Positions 26,201-38,362 of a stretch of 64,000 bases of DNA are shown here, one piece after another. Origin of the DNA: Phoenix dactylifera (Eukaryota > Streptophyta > Magnoliopsida > Arecales > Arecaceae). Location of the stretch: positions 7,462,745 through 7,526,744 of the forward strand of contig NC_052404.1 of assembly GCF_009389715.1 (NCBI RefSeq), given 5' to 3'. A program made the translations under genes and the position numbers. Under the pieces are notes generated by a model. The model had not been told where the DNA came from. It worked only from the letters and a program-made list of their open reading frames with translations, and ran no database searches. Position 1 is the stretch's first letter. Each line of letters starts with the position of its first letter.

Positions 26201-27506
26201 AGTGGGTAAAAAAGGTTCCAACACACATCAATAGTACACTGAAGAAAAGACAGGTGAATCATAAATCTTATGTAATATTCTCCCTAGTCTCCCTTCAACA
26301 AAAAAATGCAACAGTTTGAGAAATAGAAAAGAAATATCCTCTCAACAATAAAATCCAAAGTAAAACTTCAACCAACTGAACCAGGAAAGGCCTAATCAAT
26401 ATCATTATATGTTTGTATCATTATTACTCTAAGGTAACAGAAAATATAATCACTGACTTTCAGGGTTCAGAGTAGTGTGTCATGCTCAGGCATGCAGATA
26501 TTTTAGTGGATGTGGTAGTACATACTATGTAAAAAAAAAAGGATTTTAATGTTTCATTGAAGAATTCTGAATTCATGATGATATAGGCACGATCTCAGTG
26601 GATGATTATACTCTCTCCTTAGCAGAGTGCAGCTGTAGAATACCGAAGAGGGGGCTAAGTGAAGATTTATGATTTGATAGACTGAAAAAAAATTGCAATG
26701 CATAAGAGTTGACATTTGTATATGGTTTATTCTCATCAAGGGTCAGTAGGAGCTAGGATGTCTATATAGGAGGACAATTATGTTCATGAATGAAAGATAG
26801 GATGGAGTATTAGTGATATACTGATATTACTTGGAAAGGAGTTCCATTTGATTTGTTTTGTTCTCAATGAACAGAAAGGCAAAACACTGGAACATCAACT
26901 GAGAAAGCTTAGGAGTGCATCTTTTTTCTAACTTTCATTTTTTTTTTAATAAGCTAAAGTGTTTAACTTCATGTAACTTGAAATTGAGGATGATTTAATT
27001 GTCAAAAATTCCAGTGTTGTGGGCATTTATGTTATAAGGCAATAGGCTTCTGCATATTTCCCTTGAGTTGAGGGATCAAATTTGAGATTTAAAAGAAAAG
27101 AAGGTACGTATAACCAAAATGCAGATACATAGATATCAATGTCTTTTTAGACAAAGATCTTAGCACCCATACAAATTTTATAAGGTTAACTGTAAAAGAC
27201 TGAACCCAGGCCAAATAGACCTTGACGGCACTCCAACGATCAAATTGCCTGAACAGTCGCCATACTCCAAGAAATTGAGTTGACAAAACATACTTCATAT
27301 GGAAAAATTATTCAGTCAAATTGGCAACTTGTGATCATAAAATAATACTTATACTTTTTTTCACCAGAAAGTATTCTGACTGGCTGACATAACACAAAAA
27401 ATACCTAGTGCCTCACATGCATTCTAGTTGGAAACAAACAGCTAGATATTACTTTCAAAGTGGTTGCTTCAAACTTTAAAATTAAGCTGATCATGGTCTT
27501 GGAGGG
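23264..27506. other. Intergenic DNA between two convergent genes
   Basis: It includes the 3' untranslated regions of the flanking convergent genes. Apart from the 42-bp duplication listed separately I see only AT-rich sequence, an A-run at 25792-25812 and short open frames without domains. Two stretches near 23905-23955 and 24350-24400 share wording (TCCAAGTAGCAAG against TCCAAGTGGCAAG) and may be pieces of one old repeat. I find no additional gene over these 4 kb. Confidence 0.5.
23993..24076. repeat. Perfect 42-bp tandem duplication
   Basis: A 42-bp unit starting AAAGGATTGTGCCTTATAAG occurs twice without change (23993-24034 and 24035-24076), followed by a partial third start AAAGGATT. It is intergenic. 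Exact identity implies a recent replication-slippage or repair event. Confidence 0.95.
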
Positions 27507-28975
27507 TCAGTTCGAAGCTCGAGGTCTCCAGAGTCCCAGCCTATACTTTTGAGTGTATTTCAAAATCAGTTTCCTCTGCATCCAAAAAACCAAAAGAAAA
27601 TGAAATGGCATTTCAGCAAGAACCATATCATATATCTATCCATAACTTAAGGTACCTATCAAGAAAACATAAAAAAACAACATATTACACTGCTAAAGAA
27701 TTGTGATTTAATAAGTAAATATAGCTATTTCATGTGAAAAGAGTTCAAAATATCCAATGACTACAGAGTGGTGTGTGTACAACATCCATTTTTTGAATTT
27801 ACATCCAATTGTTAACATATACATGAGAAATGGATGACATGAAATCTCTTCATCCGTTGCTTTTAGGGCACATATAGATGCTTAGGAATAGCATCCACAT
27901 AACATGCAGAAGCGAATTATTTTCATCTAAAGGGCCCCAAGGTTGTCGGAGAAAGGGAGAAATGGAAAAGAATGGAAACGCCAAAGGTCCAGATTATGTA
28001 AAATCCTATGTGCCACATGTCACCTTAAAAAAGGACTGGCTACCTTGCATGATGCTAAGCCACGGATGATAGAGCCATCAAAGACAGGGATCTTAAATTA
28101 GTCAGATTAATATCAAGGATTATCAAATGCCAAGGTTACCAGAAAAACAAAAAGGTTATAGAACTAGTTACTGATCCTCTCATAAAGATAAAACCTAGTG
28201 CGAACGCATTATGTCGATTTAAGTTTAAGGCATTACCATGAAATTAAAAAAAAAAAAAAGTACTTGTCCAACATCGTCTCTATACAAAGATACCACCGAG
28301 TCTGAACTCTTCTCTGATCTATTATTCCATTCATCAGGAGTTCATTTCTTCAAATCTTTTATATTCTCAGGAAAGTACACTTCTTGTGCTTTTATAATTG
28401 ATCGTTTTCTCCCTCAGAGCCTCCAAAAAATTAAAGAGAAAAATAGGTTTTGAGTTTGGGTTTTCCGGGAGACAAAAAATTCTCTTCTTTCGCATCAACA
28501 GAAAATATCCGTTAGAATCTTTACAAGAACAATAGGAAAAAGAACCGATAAATCGAATTAATTCAGAAAACGAGAAGAAACCAGGAATCAAATAGAATAA
28601 GAAGTAGTACGTGTTTGCAAGGGATGCCGAGCTTCCTGAGGCGAAGGGTTCTCGTGACGAGAAGCTTCTGGAAGTCCCCGATCTCGGCCTCCAGCTTCGC
28701 GGCGTGGCCCTCCACCCCATTTCCCACCAACTTCAAGAACTCCGGGATCCCCACCTTCACTGCGCCACCGCGGGAACCACATCAAAACCCTAGAAAAACA
28801 CTAGCAGTCCCCAAGAAATAAAAATCCCCAAGCTTTGGAGGTCGCAGTAGATACCTTCATACTGGGCCCGACTGTAGGATCTCGCAGCGTAGACGCGGTG
28901 GAGGAGCGGCGGAGGGGCGGCCGCGCCGCCTCCGCCGGCGAGGAGCCGCTTCCAGCACTGGGCCACGAGCGCCAT
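27507..28975 (-). CDS. Mitochondrial small ribosomal subunit protein mS41-like, IGR motif
   Basis: Exons 28975-28855, 28759-28611 and 27575-27507 join with matching phases to give 112 residues. The N-terminus (MALVAQCWKRLLAGGG, then RVYAARSYSR) is rich in Arg and Ala and lacks acidic residues, like a mitochondrial targeting peptide of about 35 residues. The core, GIPEFLKLVGNGVEGHAAKL to TRTLRLRKLGIPCKHRKLIL, is the IGR/SAM-like motif of the Fyv4/mS41 family. The C-terminus is KYTQKYRLGLWRPRASN. mS41 is a component of the small subunit of the mitochondrial ribosome. The third exon is only 69 nt and is found by its conserved RKLILKYTQKYRLGLW. The gene is convergent with the membrane-protein gene and appears intact. 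Confidence 0.85.
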
Positions 28976-29499
28976 TTCCGAATCCGCAGCCGCAATCGGA
29001 ATTGGGACGGAGAGTCGAGCCGGCGTCGTACGAGCGAAAGAGTTCGGGAACGGGTTGAATTCTTTTCGGATCCTCTCACCCGAATCCGACATAAAATTAG
29101 ACTGAAAAATAAAAAAAATATAAAATTTTGAGATTGGGTGTGAATTATACTTACACAATAATTTAAAACATATACTTATCTCCGTAAATTTATCTTGATG
29201 CAACCGCTAATTTATAACTTAATTAAATATTAGTCAAATTATTTATCTTAAATAAAATTTAAATACCACATCAAAAATATTTAAAAATAAATAAAATAAC
29301 ATTCACCTAAAAATATAAAAAAATATATGTATTTTTTATTTAAAAACTATTTTAATGTTTTATATGAAGTAAATATTTTACTAATATCACTAACTAGATT
29401 TAAGTATAAATTGTACAAACTATTAGATATAGATGTAAAAAATATAAATCTTTAAAAAGTTTTTGATTATTTAATTAAAATTAAAATTGCATACCATGT

Positions 29500-29502
<3 letters not shown>

Positions 29503-29570
<68 letters not shown>
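29503..29570. repeat. (AT)34 microsatellite
   Basis: An uninterrupted AT dinucleotide run of 68 bases in an AT-rich intergenic stretch. It is likely to be highly variable and can extrude as a cruciform. Confidence 0.97.
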
Positions 29571-29573
<3 letters not shown>

Positions 29574-29739
29574 GACACATAAATCAGAGACTCAAAATTA
29601 ATGGGCTATCAAAACCATTCTGTGACAAAATTTTGAACTGGTTCTGACAGTCAAACGACAATCAAATCAATGATTAGACGCGGGAGTTGTTTTTAAACGT
29701 TTAAAATTAACAGCGAAGAGAATGACAGAGAGAGTTATC

Positions 29740-30000
29740 AATGTGCTGATTTGCTACCCTAAGACCAAGATTGTTCCCATTTGTGAAGGTACGTCCAATG
29801 AAGCCTACTTCCGACCCCAAAATAAGCATGACTACGCGAAGGGAAGTAGTAGAACGAACTACTCCTATCGGCCCAAAAGGCCTTGGGAACGCCTCTAAGA
29901 AGGGGCTTCAGAGAATAAGAGAGAGCATCATCACCGTGAAGCACAAACATATAATGGTACCGGTCTACGAAGTCTCCCCTACTTTTGCGTAGACATGGCC
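29740..30000. other. Compositionally distinct island, possible organellar DNA insertion
   Basis: This stretch is clearly richer in G and C than its AT-rich surroundings and is open in both strands for more than 70 codons (for example 29771-29992). Its style (CGAAGGGAAGTAG, GGGGCTTCAGAGAATAAG) resembles plant mitochondrial intergenic DNA, but I cannot name a source. A nuclear insertion of organellar DNA is a guess from composition. Confidence 0.25.
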
Positions 30001-30653
30001 TGCAAAAATACAAACTTAATTGAAATAGCTACAGATTGAGCTCAGTTTGATGTAATAAGTCCAGCTCGAGCTTGTTATGAGCCACTAAACTTGACTCACA
30101 AAAAACAAAAAATATTCGAAATCGGCTTGACTCAACTTGAACAACAACCCAAGCCATACTGGAGCCCAAGTTCGAATCGAATTTGCCAAGGTATTGTCTC
30201 GGAAATACGCGGCAACCACATCAGCACAACTTATAATTCTGCAGAACTGATAATATCAATAACAGGACCATCCGTTCACCAAAAATAAGAGGATGAGGAT
30301 CTCCACATTCCTGGTCCAATTCCCCATCAATTCCAGGGTTTCTTGACTGCATTGTAGCTGAAAATAATACTTAACCCAAAGAGAGTGGACCCCCGTAAAA
30401 GTGAAATGAACAAACTGCCTGGCCATGTAGCAAAGCATCAAACCATTTGTGATTTTTGAACTCAATCTGAAGAGACTTTCAGAGAGAGTTTTCCATTAGA
30501 ATGTTGCCGGTGTTTATACAGAAAGTAACATCTACTGAAGAGAGACCTGTGACCTATGGAAGTTGGCATTAGTTTCATACAAAAAACTTCGCATCTGAGC
30601 TACTGTGGAGCCAGCATTCAAAAGATCAGATTACTGGGAAGGTGCAAGGTGTG

Positions 30654-33600
30654 TCAGCTGGAGAATACCACTCCCATTGGTTGGTTGTCAACTTGGCTGC
30701 TATTTTGATCATTAGCAGTCAGCCAGTACAGACTCTGGCTGCATACATCTGGCTCACTTGGCACCAAACCGGAGTGAGCCAGGGGTCCGGATGGTCCAGA
30801 ACTAGTATGAAGCTGCAAGATGCCGTGAAGGAAAGCAGAGGGCATGGGGGTTGGTTGCTGCGAGATGGATGAGCTGCTGAGAGTGAGATGGTTGTTGCTG
30901 GCTTGGAGAGATTGCTTGATCCGTCTTGCAGTTGCTCCGATGGGCAGATCGGTATTTGCAATAGCTTCCACATCATATCGACTAAGTTCAAAGTTGGTGA
31001 CTGCACTGGCACCTCTGAACTTGATTGCAGCAACATCATAGGCCTCAGCAGCTTCTTCTTCCGTGGCTGAGGAGGACATGCATGATGAGTTTAAGGGTAA
31101 CTCGAGAAAAGAAAAGCCATTCTTACCATAACTCACAACAGAATATAAGCTACAATGCTATTTTTCTGTACAGACAATGGCATTCCAACCGCCCTTCAAT
31201 CCATCATCATCAGAGAGAAAGAGAGAGAGAGATGAAACAGGTATAAATGATGATATTTCAGTTATACTCTGTCAATATAGGAGAAAATTGAACATGAAAT
31301 CAGACTTACAAAATGTTCCTAGGTAAAGATCCTTGTTGCCTGCAACACGACCTATCCTTGCTTGCCACCGCCCGTGTTGATGATGCCTAACCAATCAGAG
31401 AAAGCCACTATCACTACACACATCGTAAGATAAAATCATGGGGACATGCACGACGGCGAGCAGTTTGTAGGTATGATACTGATTCCCTGACAAGTACCAT
31501 ATTTTTACATTCTGAGTTTTACCTTGTCACTCCTCTGTAGATAGAAGCCCCCCTCGAAAAACCGCTGCTCTTTCTGGAGATTCCAATACAAAATAAATAC
31601 ATAAGAATCTATATTATTCATCCTCTCACTAGTAGTACGCTGTGGATAAGTAAATATCACTACCTTCTCAGCGATGCAATAAACTCTTGCTTGGACATGC
31701 TCTTCATCTCCTCAATTTCCCTGCTATAAATTTTTACCTAGAAAAGGAATATCACACCAAGTTCTTAGTCATAAAAAACAGACAAATTCAGAAGATGAGC
31801 ATTTTCTGTAAAATTCTTGCATAATGAAAAACCTAAACAAACAGGAAATCTAACCACTTCATCAAGGCCTTAGATATAGATCTAACAGAAAGAGGGATCC
31901 AACTAATCCATTAACATCGATCCAATGGATAGGCTTGCTAAAACCAAAGAACAAATTTAGCATTAAAAGAATAAAACCTAGCTCACACTGAGGTTAATTG
32001 CTGAAACCAGGGCAAGAGCTACTTTCCACCTTTGACAAAGTTTTTGGCTAACCAATGAGATAAGAATTTATTGATAGTTAGACAATACCGGAAAGTTTGT
32101 AGTGGCAATAGGACCCCAATATTTCAAAGCTGCAAGATCATAGGCCCTTGCTGCTTTTTCTTCATTGTCATATCCACCTACATCATGTCAGTACAGTCAA
32201 CCCACATATAAACTCAAATTAGAGGTTGCTGCAATTGGAATTGAAAAATATATGTTACTTACCCAAGTACACTGAGGAATATGCACAATCGTACAAACAT
32301 GGAATGCATGTCCATGCAAAAGAGAACATAAAATCCATATCAGCCACATAGTTATTAACAATAAAGTTATGAGGTCCAATTTAAATGGGCAAGAACCAGA
32401 TAGTTGAGAAAAAAATTAAGCAAAAGGGCACAATAAGAGAAGTAAAACAATAGTGGAGATCTGTGGATTCTGCTCAGATAAGCACAGTTGACATTTTCTT
32501 GTCATTGCTTTTGTTAAACACTTAGTAGTATAGAGGAATAAGATATGAAGGGATTTTACATTTAGTTGTATGCTTTCAAATGAATACAATAGTTGCAGTT
32601 TGAATGAATAATGTAAAAGGAGGCCCCTACGAGCCCTTTATTTTACTCTGAGACCCAAAAATATAGGGCTATATATATGTATATATAATACTTTGCCTAA
32701 CAACTGTGAAGAAAATGATAAATGATTAGGAATTGCAACTTGGGCCAGTTGGGTCAGGTTGAGGGGTAACCTACCCAACCCAACCTCTATTATCTCCCAA
32801 CCAAACCCCAACTTAAACAAATTATTTCGATTGGTTTGATTTAGTGTCGAGTTAGGCTAGGTTGGATAGGATTAATCAAGTTACGTCAGGTTGTATAAGT
32901 AACTTAAGATTGGAGAAAGATTTTAGACATTTTTGTTACGTTGGTATATATTTGGACCCGATTTGGGGTCCGCTTACCTAATTATATTACTTAAAAGGGC
33001 TAAGAATATGACTATATTACATGAAACATAGGTAAAAATTTAATTTATTTGTTAGGTTGGGCAAGGATGGGTTGGTTCTGGTTGAATTCGATGGGTTCAG
33101 GTTGGGCTTAAGCTCTCCAATAACCTAACCCAACATCGGTCAGAATTGGATTCTTTGGGTCAGAGTCCGAACCCGAGTCAAGAAGTGAGTTGGGCTAGCT
33201 GGGTTCAGGTCGAGACCAATCCAAGTTGTTACCCTAGTTGTAGAGCTTCATAATTCATCTGCCTCTACGATGTGTATTAGTGTCCTTGCAGTAAGCACAC
33301 CCATAAGGTAGGTTGAAAACTGATACGAGGTAACCCTAGAACAATTCAATGACTCATTCTATATAATTTTTTTTTTTAACGAGTCAAGTATGCAAATGAC
33401 AATCAAGCAAGCAGAATTGTCGAAATTGATGCTTGAGACTCCACAGATATGGTTATAGGGCATCCTAGAAACAAAGCTGCCTCTGTAAGAGAAGTAAGTC
33501 GAGGGTGAAAAAAGGCAAAGTATGTAATAGAATGAAAAAATTAACCATGTTCTATATGAATTAACAAATTATTTATTAGAATATCCATCAGGAAACTACA

Positions 33601-36600
33601 GGGATCCATCAAACTACTTGAATCTCATTTCCTACAATCCTCCGAATCAATAAGATCAAGCAAAACCTTAACAAGGTTGCTGGCCTCCCACAGATGCTAT
33701 CTAACCAACCAATGCAATAGATATAGCAGTTATTCTGACAAGAGATAGGAGAGAGGTGATACCAATTAATTGAAGGAGCTCCTATAAGAAAATCTGTGTA
33801 TGCTTGGAGGCAACACAACAAAATGATAAATTTATGTAATCTTATCACAATCTAATGAGGTGACATACAAGAAAAAAACCATGGTGACGGGGCTTCAGTC
33901 AAAGATACAGGTGGGGGAATGGAGACTCGGCATTGAACACTAAAAGGGCGACAGTGTACTTCGAGCCGCAGCACCACATAGAAATGACTCGATCCTTCCC
34001 CTATGTGTCGTCAAATCACTCGCCCCTAGTCCAGAGTCCAGACAAAGAAAGCTTTATGATGAGAACTTTGACGGAGGCTTTATCAAAAGATCGGTCCATA
34101 CCTACGCTAAGAAGCCCCACACAGAAAACAGCCTTCTTCTCAAGCCATTTTAGTGGCCATAACTCACTGCACTACAGACTTGATGCTCTACATCTACATG
34201 GTTATAAACTCCACGTAGAAAACTAAATTAACAAAGCACAATAACTCCATGAATGAATGAAGTCTTTCTCACAGAAAAATAAAGAGCCGGGACTAACTTC
34301 ACATCAACCGTACTAGTCCACAAGTAGACCTATATGAACCACTCTAGCTGGAGCCTGTAGAGCTTGCAGCAAAGGACAAAAAGAGACTGCTAGAAAGTAG
34401 GCTACTGTTTATGGTATTTCTACGAGGATTAAGGTTTTGCATGTTATTGAAATTAAGAGAGGAAAAACATCAAATAAAGAGGCCCCAGAAAAACAAAACT
34501 TTATTTGTTTATTTAAGCCTTGGGTGGGGAGGACTGAGACGCTGGCACTGGTCAGTGGTCACATCTAAAGCCTTTCTAAAAGCTTTATTTTTTTATTTAA
34601 GCCTGTTCAGGTGGGTGGGGAGGACTGAGACGATGGCACTGGTCACATCTTAAGCCTTCCTTACCCTTTTCTTTCCCCAGTTTTCGACTTCTATCCCATA
34701 GCGGCGGCATCTCACAGAAAGCGAAAGCGCTCTTCTCCCGTACGCAAATATACCACCAACGTACCGTCCCGTCTGACCGCAATCCTTCTCTGTCCCGAGA
34801 GAGAGAGAGAGACTCTTGGGCCATTAATGAATGAAATTTGCAACGACTCAAAATAGATCGATTGTATAATCTAAAACAAATACTAAATAAAAAATAAAAG
34901 AATATTAAAAAAATATTAAATAATTATTAAAAAGTATTTTTTTTTTTTTTTGGCTGAAAGCCATACTGGCTCTTTGCCCACTCTTAAAAAAACAAATGTC
35001 TCTCCTTTCCCTCTCCACACACCGTCCCAAAGGAGACACCAAATCTCTCCCTCTTTCCCTTTTTCTCACGCAGTACCTAAAAAAAAAAAAAAACCAACAC
35101 CAACGGTCCTTGAATATTTGATTCATATCCAAATTTAAAAAAGTAAAACTCACAAAAAATAATAAAACCATAGATTGATAATAAATTTCAATACCCTACC
35201 CCATAAAATTTATACCCACAATATTGAAGTTGTTGATATCATAAAATATTACAGCCAATATCATTGCCAATATTATCCATATACAATAACTTATTAAATC
35301 AATAACTTAAAAAATAATTTTTTTATTGGCTTGAGCAATAATTTTTTACTAGCTCATTTTTTTTATGCATATATAAAAATTAATAATACCGTCCAGTACT
35401 TCTCCTCAACATTGACTCCATAGTTAATGTGTCGAATTCTGTAAAACATAAACATCAAGTTGCCAGTTGCAATCAATGTGAGCACGACCATCACCTCTAT
35501 TTAAGAAGCAGCTTGAAGTATTTGTATATCACTTGGTCCTACATACGAAATTAAATATTCATATATAGAATCTTCTAACAACTTAAACTTTGGAATAGCT
35601 TCACAATTAATTGATATACTAAATATTTTATCGAATATTAAAGCATAACATAAATCACCTCCATTAAGTATATTTTTTTCTTGCTTGATCTCTAAAATCA
35701 CCTCAAAATTGATCAGATTTTCAATTTCGTGGCTGACTAAATCTCCATAAGAAATATCCATATCTTAGATAGCTCCGACACTCTTCTATATTATTTGACT
35801 CCTTAGTATGGATCTATACGGACGGATCAAGTGAACCATCCTTCGACTCTTCCTAAGCAACTTCAATCATGATTTTTTTTTGAACTTGATACAGCATCCA
35901 TATGATCAAGCTTCTCATATTCCATATATTCTTCTGGATCTAACTGACCCTCACGTTGATCAATTTTGCTATACTCTGTGTCTTCAAAATTTGAACCAGC
36001 ACATAACTGATCAAGCTCCCTTGATTCACATCTTTATCTTTAAACCAATTCTGTTCTTCCAAATTTTTAAAAAAATTTGGAACCAAAATTCATTCTTCAA
36101 ACAACTTTTCTTTAAGATGTCCCACCTTACTAGAACTTAAATGGACAGCCTTAAGAATATCCCATACATTTTTTGGCTTTTGTATATTCTGAATATGAAG
36201 ATAATTTTCTCTATCAACTAAAACTTAAATAATCTGTACCACCAAATTTTACTTTTTTTCTCGCAACCTCGTCATTAAGAGTATCTATTGGCATCGTCTG
36301 ACTCATCCAAAAATATCTCATAAATCTTGTCCTATTAAATGACTACCCTTCCAAATTAGATAACAAATGTTCAACCTATAGATTGTTCAACTTGCAGAAA
36401 AAAAATGATAGTAGCAAAAATAGCCATATTGATATTAGTGAGGTCACCCATTGAGAGAGAAAATAGTAACATCAGCCATAATAATTCATCTTTTGAATCA
36501 TTAAAATAAGAGTACATATACTTGCACTATTGCACAACGAATTACCAGAAGCTCTTCAACTATGCTGAGCTCGGAACACACGAATCACTAACAACCAAGT

Positions 36601-37771
36601 TGTCGCTCTAAAAACTGCGCTCCGAATAAATCTGATCAAAATCACAAATTGCTCAACTATTCTCCAACATCGCTCTGATATTATATAAAATGGGCCGCTA
36701 CACGAAGTAAATCGATCGTTCCAGCTCAAAATCTAAAATAGATACTAAAAAAAATGCAAAAAAAAATAAAAAATATTTTATTAAAAAATTAAGCTAACTT
36801 TTTTTTGGCCATGCTACATTGAAGAAGACACCAACTGTCCCTTTAAACATCAAATAGATGAAATATTTGATTTCTATCTAAATCAAAAACCACACCAACT
36901 AAAAAATAAGACTTAATAACTACTAAAGATAAAAATAACTATTCTCAAAAAAAATCCCAATAACTATTAGGATTAGGATTTGCTAATGAAATACAGCATT
37001 GGAAGACAGACATAATTATTAATTAATTAAGTGAACAAGGAAAATCAGGTTCGCACGTGTGTACCTTGCCTGCCCTTCCGCTTCTGCCCCTCGCGCCGGC
37101 ACGTGTTGTCCCATAAGTGGGCCTCATACCGGCCCGTCCATCGGTGCCTGCCAAAACCGCCACACGTGTGCCGACGCACGTCACTCTCTCTGACGCTTTT
37201 CCCAAACCGACGCTCGTATTCGTAATTAATGGATGTTTTTTTTACATCACAAGAAAAAAATTATCGCTTAATTAATCACATACCTGGTCACCCCTCGGTA
37301 CACCGATGTCCTCTGACACGATCCGACCGCCGCCGTCCTCTCCGACGCGGCTCCAGCGGAGCTTCCCGGCGCTGGAAACGCAGGCGGAAGCGGCCACCGC
37401 TTGGCCAAGACCATCCCGGCTTCAGGCGGGAAGCCACCAAGCTGACCCCCCGGCGCCGACGCCGAGTCGTCCACCTCCGAGCTAACGGAGTTGCCGAGGG
37501 GGAGGGGGAAGGCGCCCAGATAGCGGGGGTTCGGCGGGATCGGGTTCTGAAGATGATCATGTACCGTGCCGAGAGACGATGAATCCTGGCCGTCAGTCAG
37601 GGTGTCGGAGCACGGATCCATCGGCGATGATCGCTGCCCGCCGAGCATGTCCTCGAGCTTCGGCGCCTGAAGCAAGGACTGGAACGGACCGATCTGATCG
37701 TAGCCACAGGGACGCAGGAACATTTCCATCGGAGGGTAGGAGAACGAGATCCAGTTGTTTGCGGGCGTCAT
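30654..37771 (-). CDS. AINTEGUMENTA-like double-AP2 transcription factor (8 exons with a 9-nt micro-exon)
   Basis: Exons in transcript order: 37771-37284, 37147-37065, 32271-32263, 32177-32089, 31737-31664, 31573-31523, 31386-31310 and 31066-30654. All phases agree and the product is 427 residues. The N-terminal region has [10 protein letters not shown] and PKLEDMLG, matching ANT-lineage motifs. AP2 repeat 1 (about residues 156-223, [20 protein letters not shown]) contains the [13 protein letters not shown] insertion that marks the ANT group. A linker ([20 protein letters not shown]) leads to repeat 2 (about 258-317, [20 protein letters not shown] and [14 protein letters not shown]). The Ser/Gln/Pro-rich tail has no recognised motif. 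The family consists of nuclear activators promoting meristem activity, organ growth or embryogenesis. The 9-nt exon encodes part of VYLG. Intron 2 is 4.8 kb and full of repeats. I do not assign a specific family member. Confidence 0.92.
32727..33237. repeat. Possible hAT-like MITE in AP2 intron 2
   Basis: The left edge (TAGGAATTGCAACTTGG) and the reverse complement of the right edge (TAGGGTAACAACTTGG) form imperfect terminal inverted repeats. The interior is full of GGTTGGGT/GGGTTCAGG-like words and their complements. No transposase is present and I could not confirm an 8-bp target duplication. It resembles the repeat at 7690-8170 in style but not closely in sequence. Confidence 0.4.
33880..34340. 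other. Unassigned higher-GC island in AP2 intron 2
   Basis: The segment is less AT-rich than the rest of the intron and carries a 97-codon open frame on the plus strand (33933-34226) with no recognisable domain. It could be old transposon or organellar sequence. Nothing in it supports a gene. Confidence 0.2.
34499..34665. repeat. Two-copy tandem duplication of about 84 bp
   Basis: Units starting CTTTATTTGTTTATTTAAGC (34499) and CTTTATTTTTTTATTTAAGC (34583) share GGTGGGGAGGACTGAGACG and GGCACTGGTCA with a few differences and small indels. They lie inside intron 2 of the AP2 gene. Confidence 0.8.
34817..36990 (-). mobile_element. Decayed LTR-element fossil in AP2 intron 2
   Basis: Two related AT-rich segments, about 34817-35200 and 36691-36990, both start TGGGCC and share ATCGAT, CTAAAA, the T-run followed by GGC and the ACACCAAC/TATTTGAT words. 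They flank an internal region of about 1.5 kb. Just inside the right repeat is a GCTCTGATATTAT stretch, which on the minus strand resembles a tRNA-Met primer-binding site. The internal region has only short open frames, and I cannot name the superfamily with confidence (copia-like is a guess). The element is old and heavily broken, and its outer ends are approximate. Confidence 0.4.
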
Positions 37772-37992
37772 ACTCTCTCTAACGCTAAGCCCTTAAAAGA
37801 AAGGAACAGATGAAGAGCCCAGCGTTCAAGGAGCGGTGAAAGCGTTTGACTGAATACCTCTCGAGCTGTAAAGAACCCCTCAAGCCATGGCGGATACAAC
37901 AAAGACTACGTTTCCTCGTTCTCCCCGCTCAGCTCCACCAGCTGTAACGTATGTACGGGAGGATGGCGGTAGCGCCCCCGGGGGGAGGGGCC

Positions 37993-38017
37993 GGGGGGGG
38001 GGGGGGGGGGGGGGGAC

Positions 38018-38059
<42 letters not shown>
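37993..38059. repeat. G23 tract followed by (AG)n in the AP2 gene leader or promoter
   Basis: A run of 23 G (37993-38015) is followed by about 19 AG units (38021-38059). On the coding strand of the AP2 gene this reads as CT-repeat then poly-C, about 220-290 bases upstream of its start codon. GA/CT tracts at this position in plant promoters are known binding sites for BASIC PENTACYSTEINE (GAGA-binding) proteins. The G-run can form a quadruplex. Confidence 0.85.
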
Positions 38060-38062
<3 letters not shown>

Positions 38063-38362
38063 AAGGAAAGAGAGGAGAGACAAAAGGAGGCCTTTTTCCT
38101 CACATCATCGCAGGCTTTTTAATTTCGTCTCCACCATACTCTCCCGCTGCAGTCAAGAGCTCTGACCAGCTTTGCGGATATTCGGGCGGCGAACGAAAGA
38201 GAGAGGAAGCCAAAGACTAGATAGAAAGGGAGGATGGTTAAGAGGGAGAAGAGTGGAGGGTTTTATACTCTGGTCGGAGGAAAGACGCGGGAGGCATGTC
38301 TGGGAACGGTCAGCTTGACGGAAATGGGCTCGGCTTCGGGACTGGAACAGCCAAGGGTGAAC

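Larger units (their letters stand above)
28976..30653. other. Upstream region of the mS41-like gene and 3' flank of the AP2 gene
   Basis: The first part should hold the promoter of the minus-strand mS41-like gene. From 29150 to 29570 the sequence is extremely AT-rich and ends in a long AT microsatellite. A more balanced island follows (29740-30000, listed separately). The last few hundred bases should contain the 3' untranslated region of the AP2 gene. Confidence 0.5.

Noticed and set aside
37229-37582. Plus-strand frame of 117 codons
   Set aside because: Antisense shadow of the first exon of the AP2 gene, rich in Arg because the exon is GC-rich.
37887-38220. Gly/Glu/Arg-repeat frames on both strands
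   Set aside because: They are translations of the G-run and AG microsatellite.
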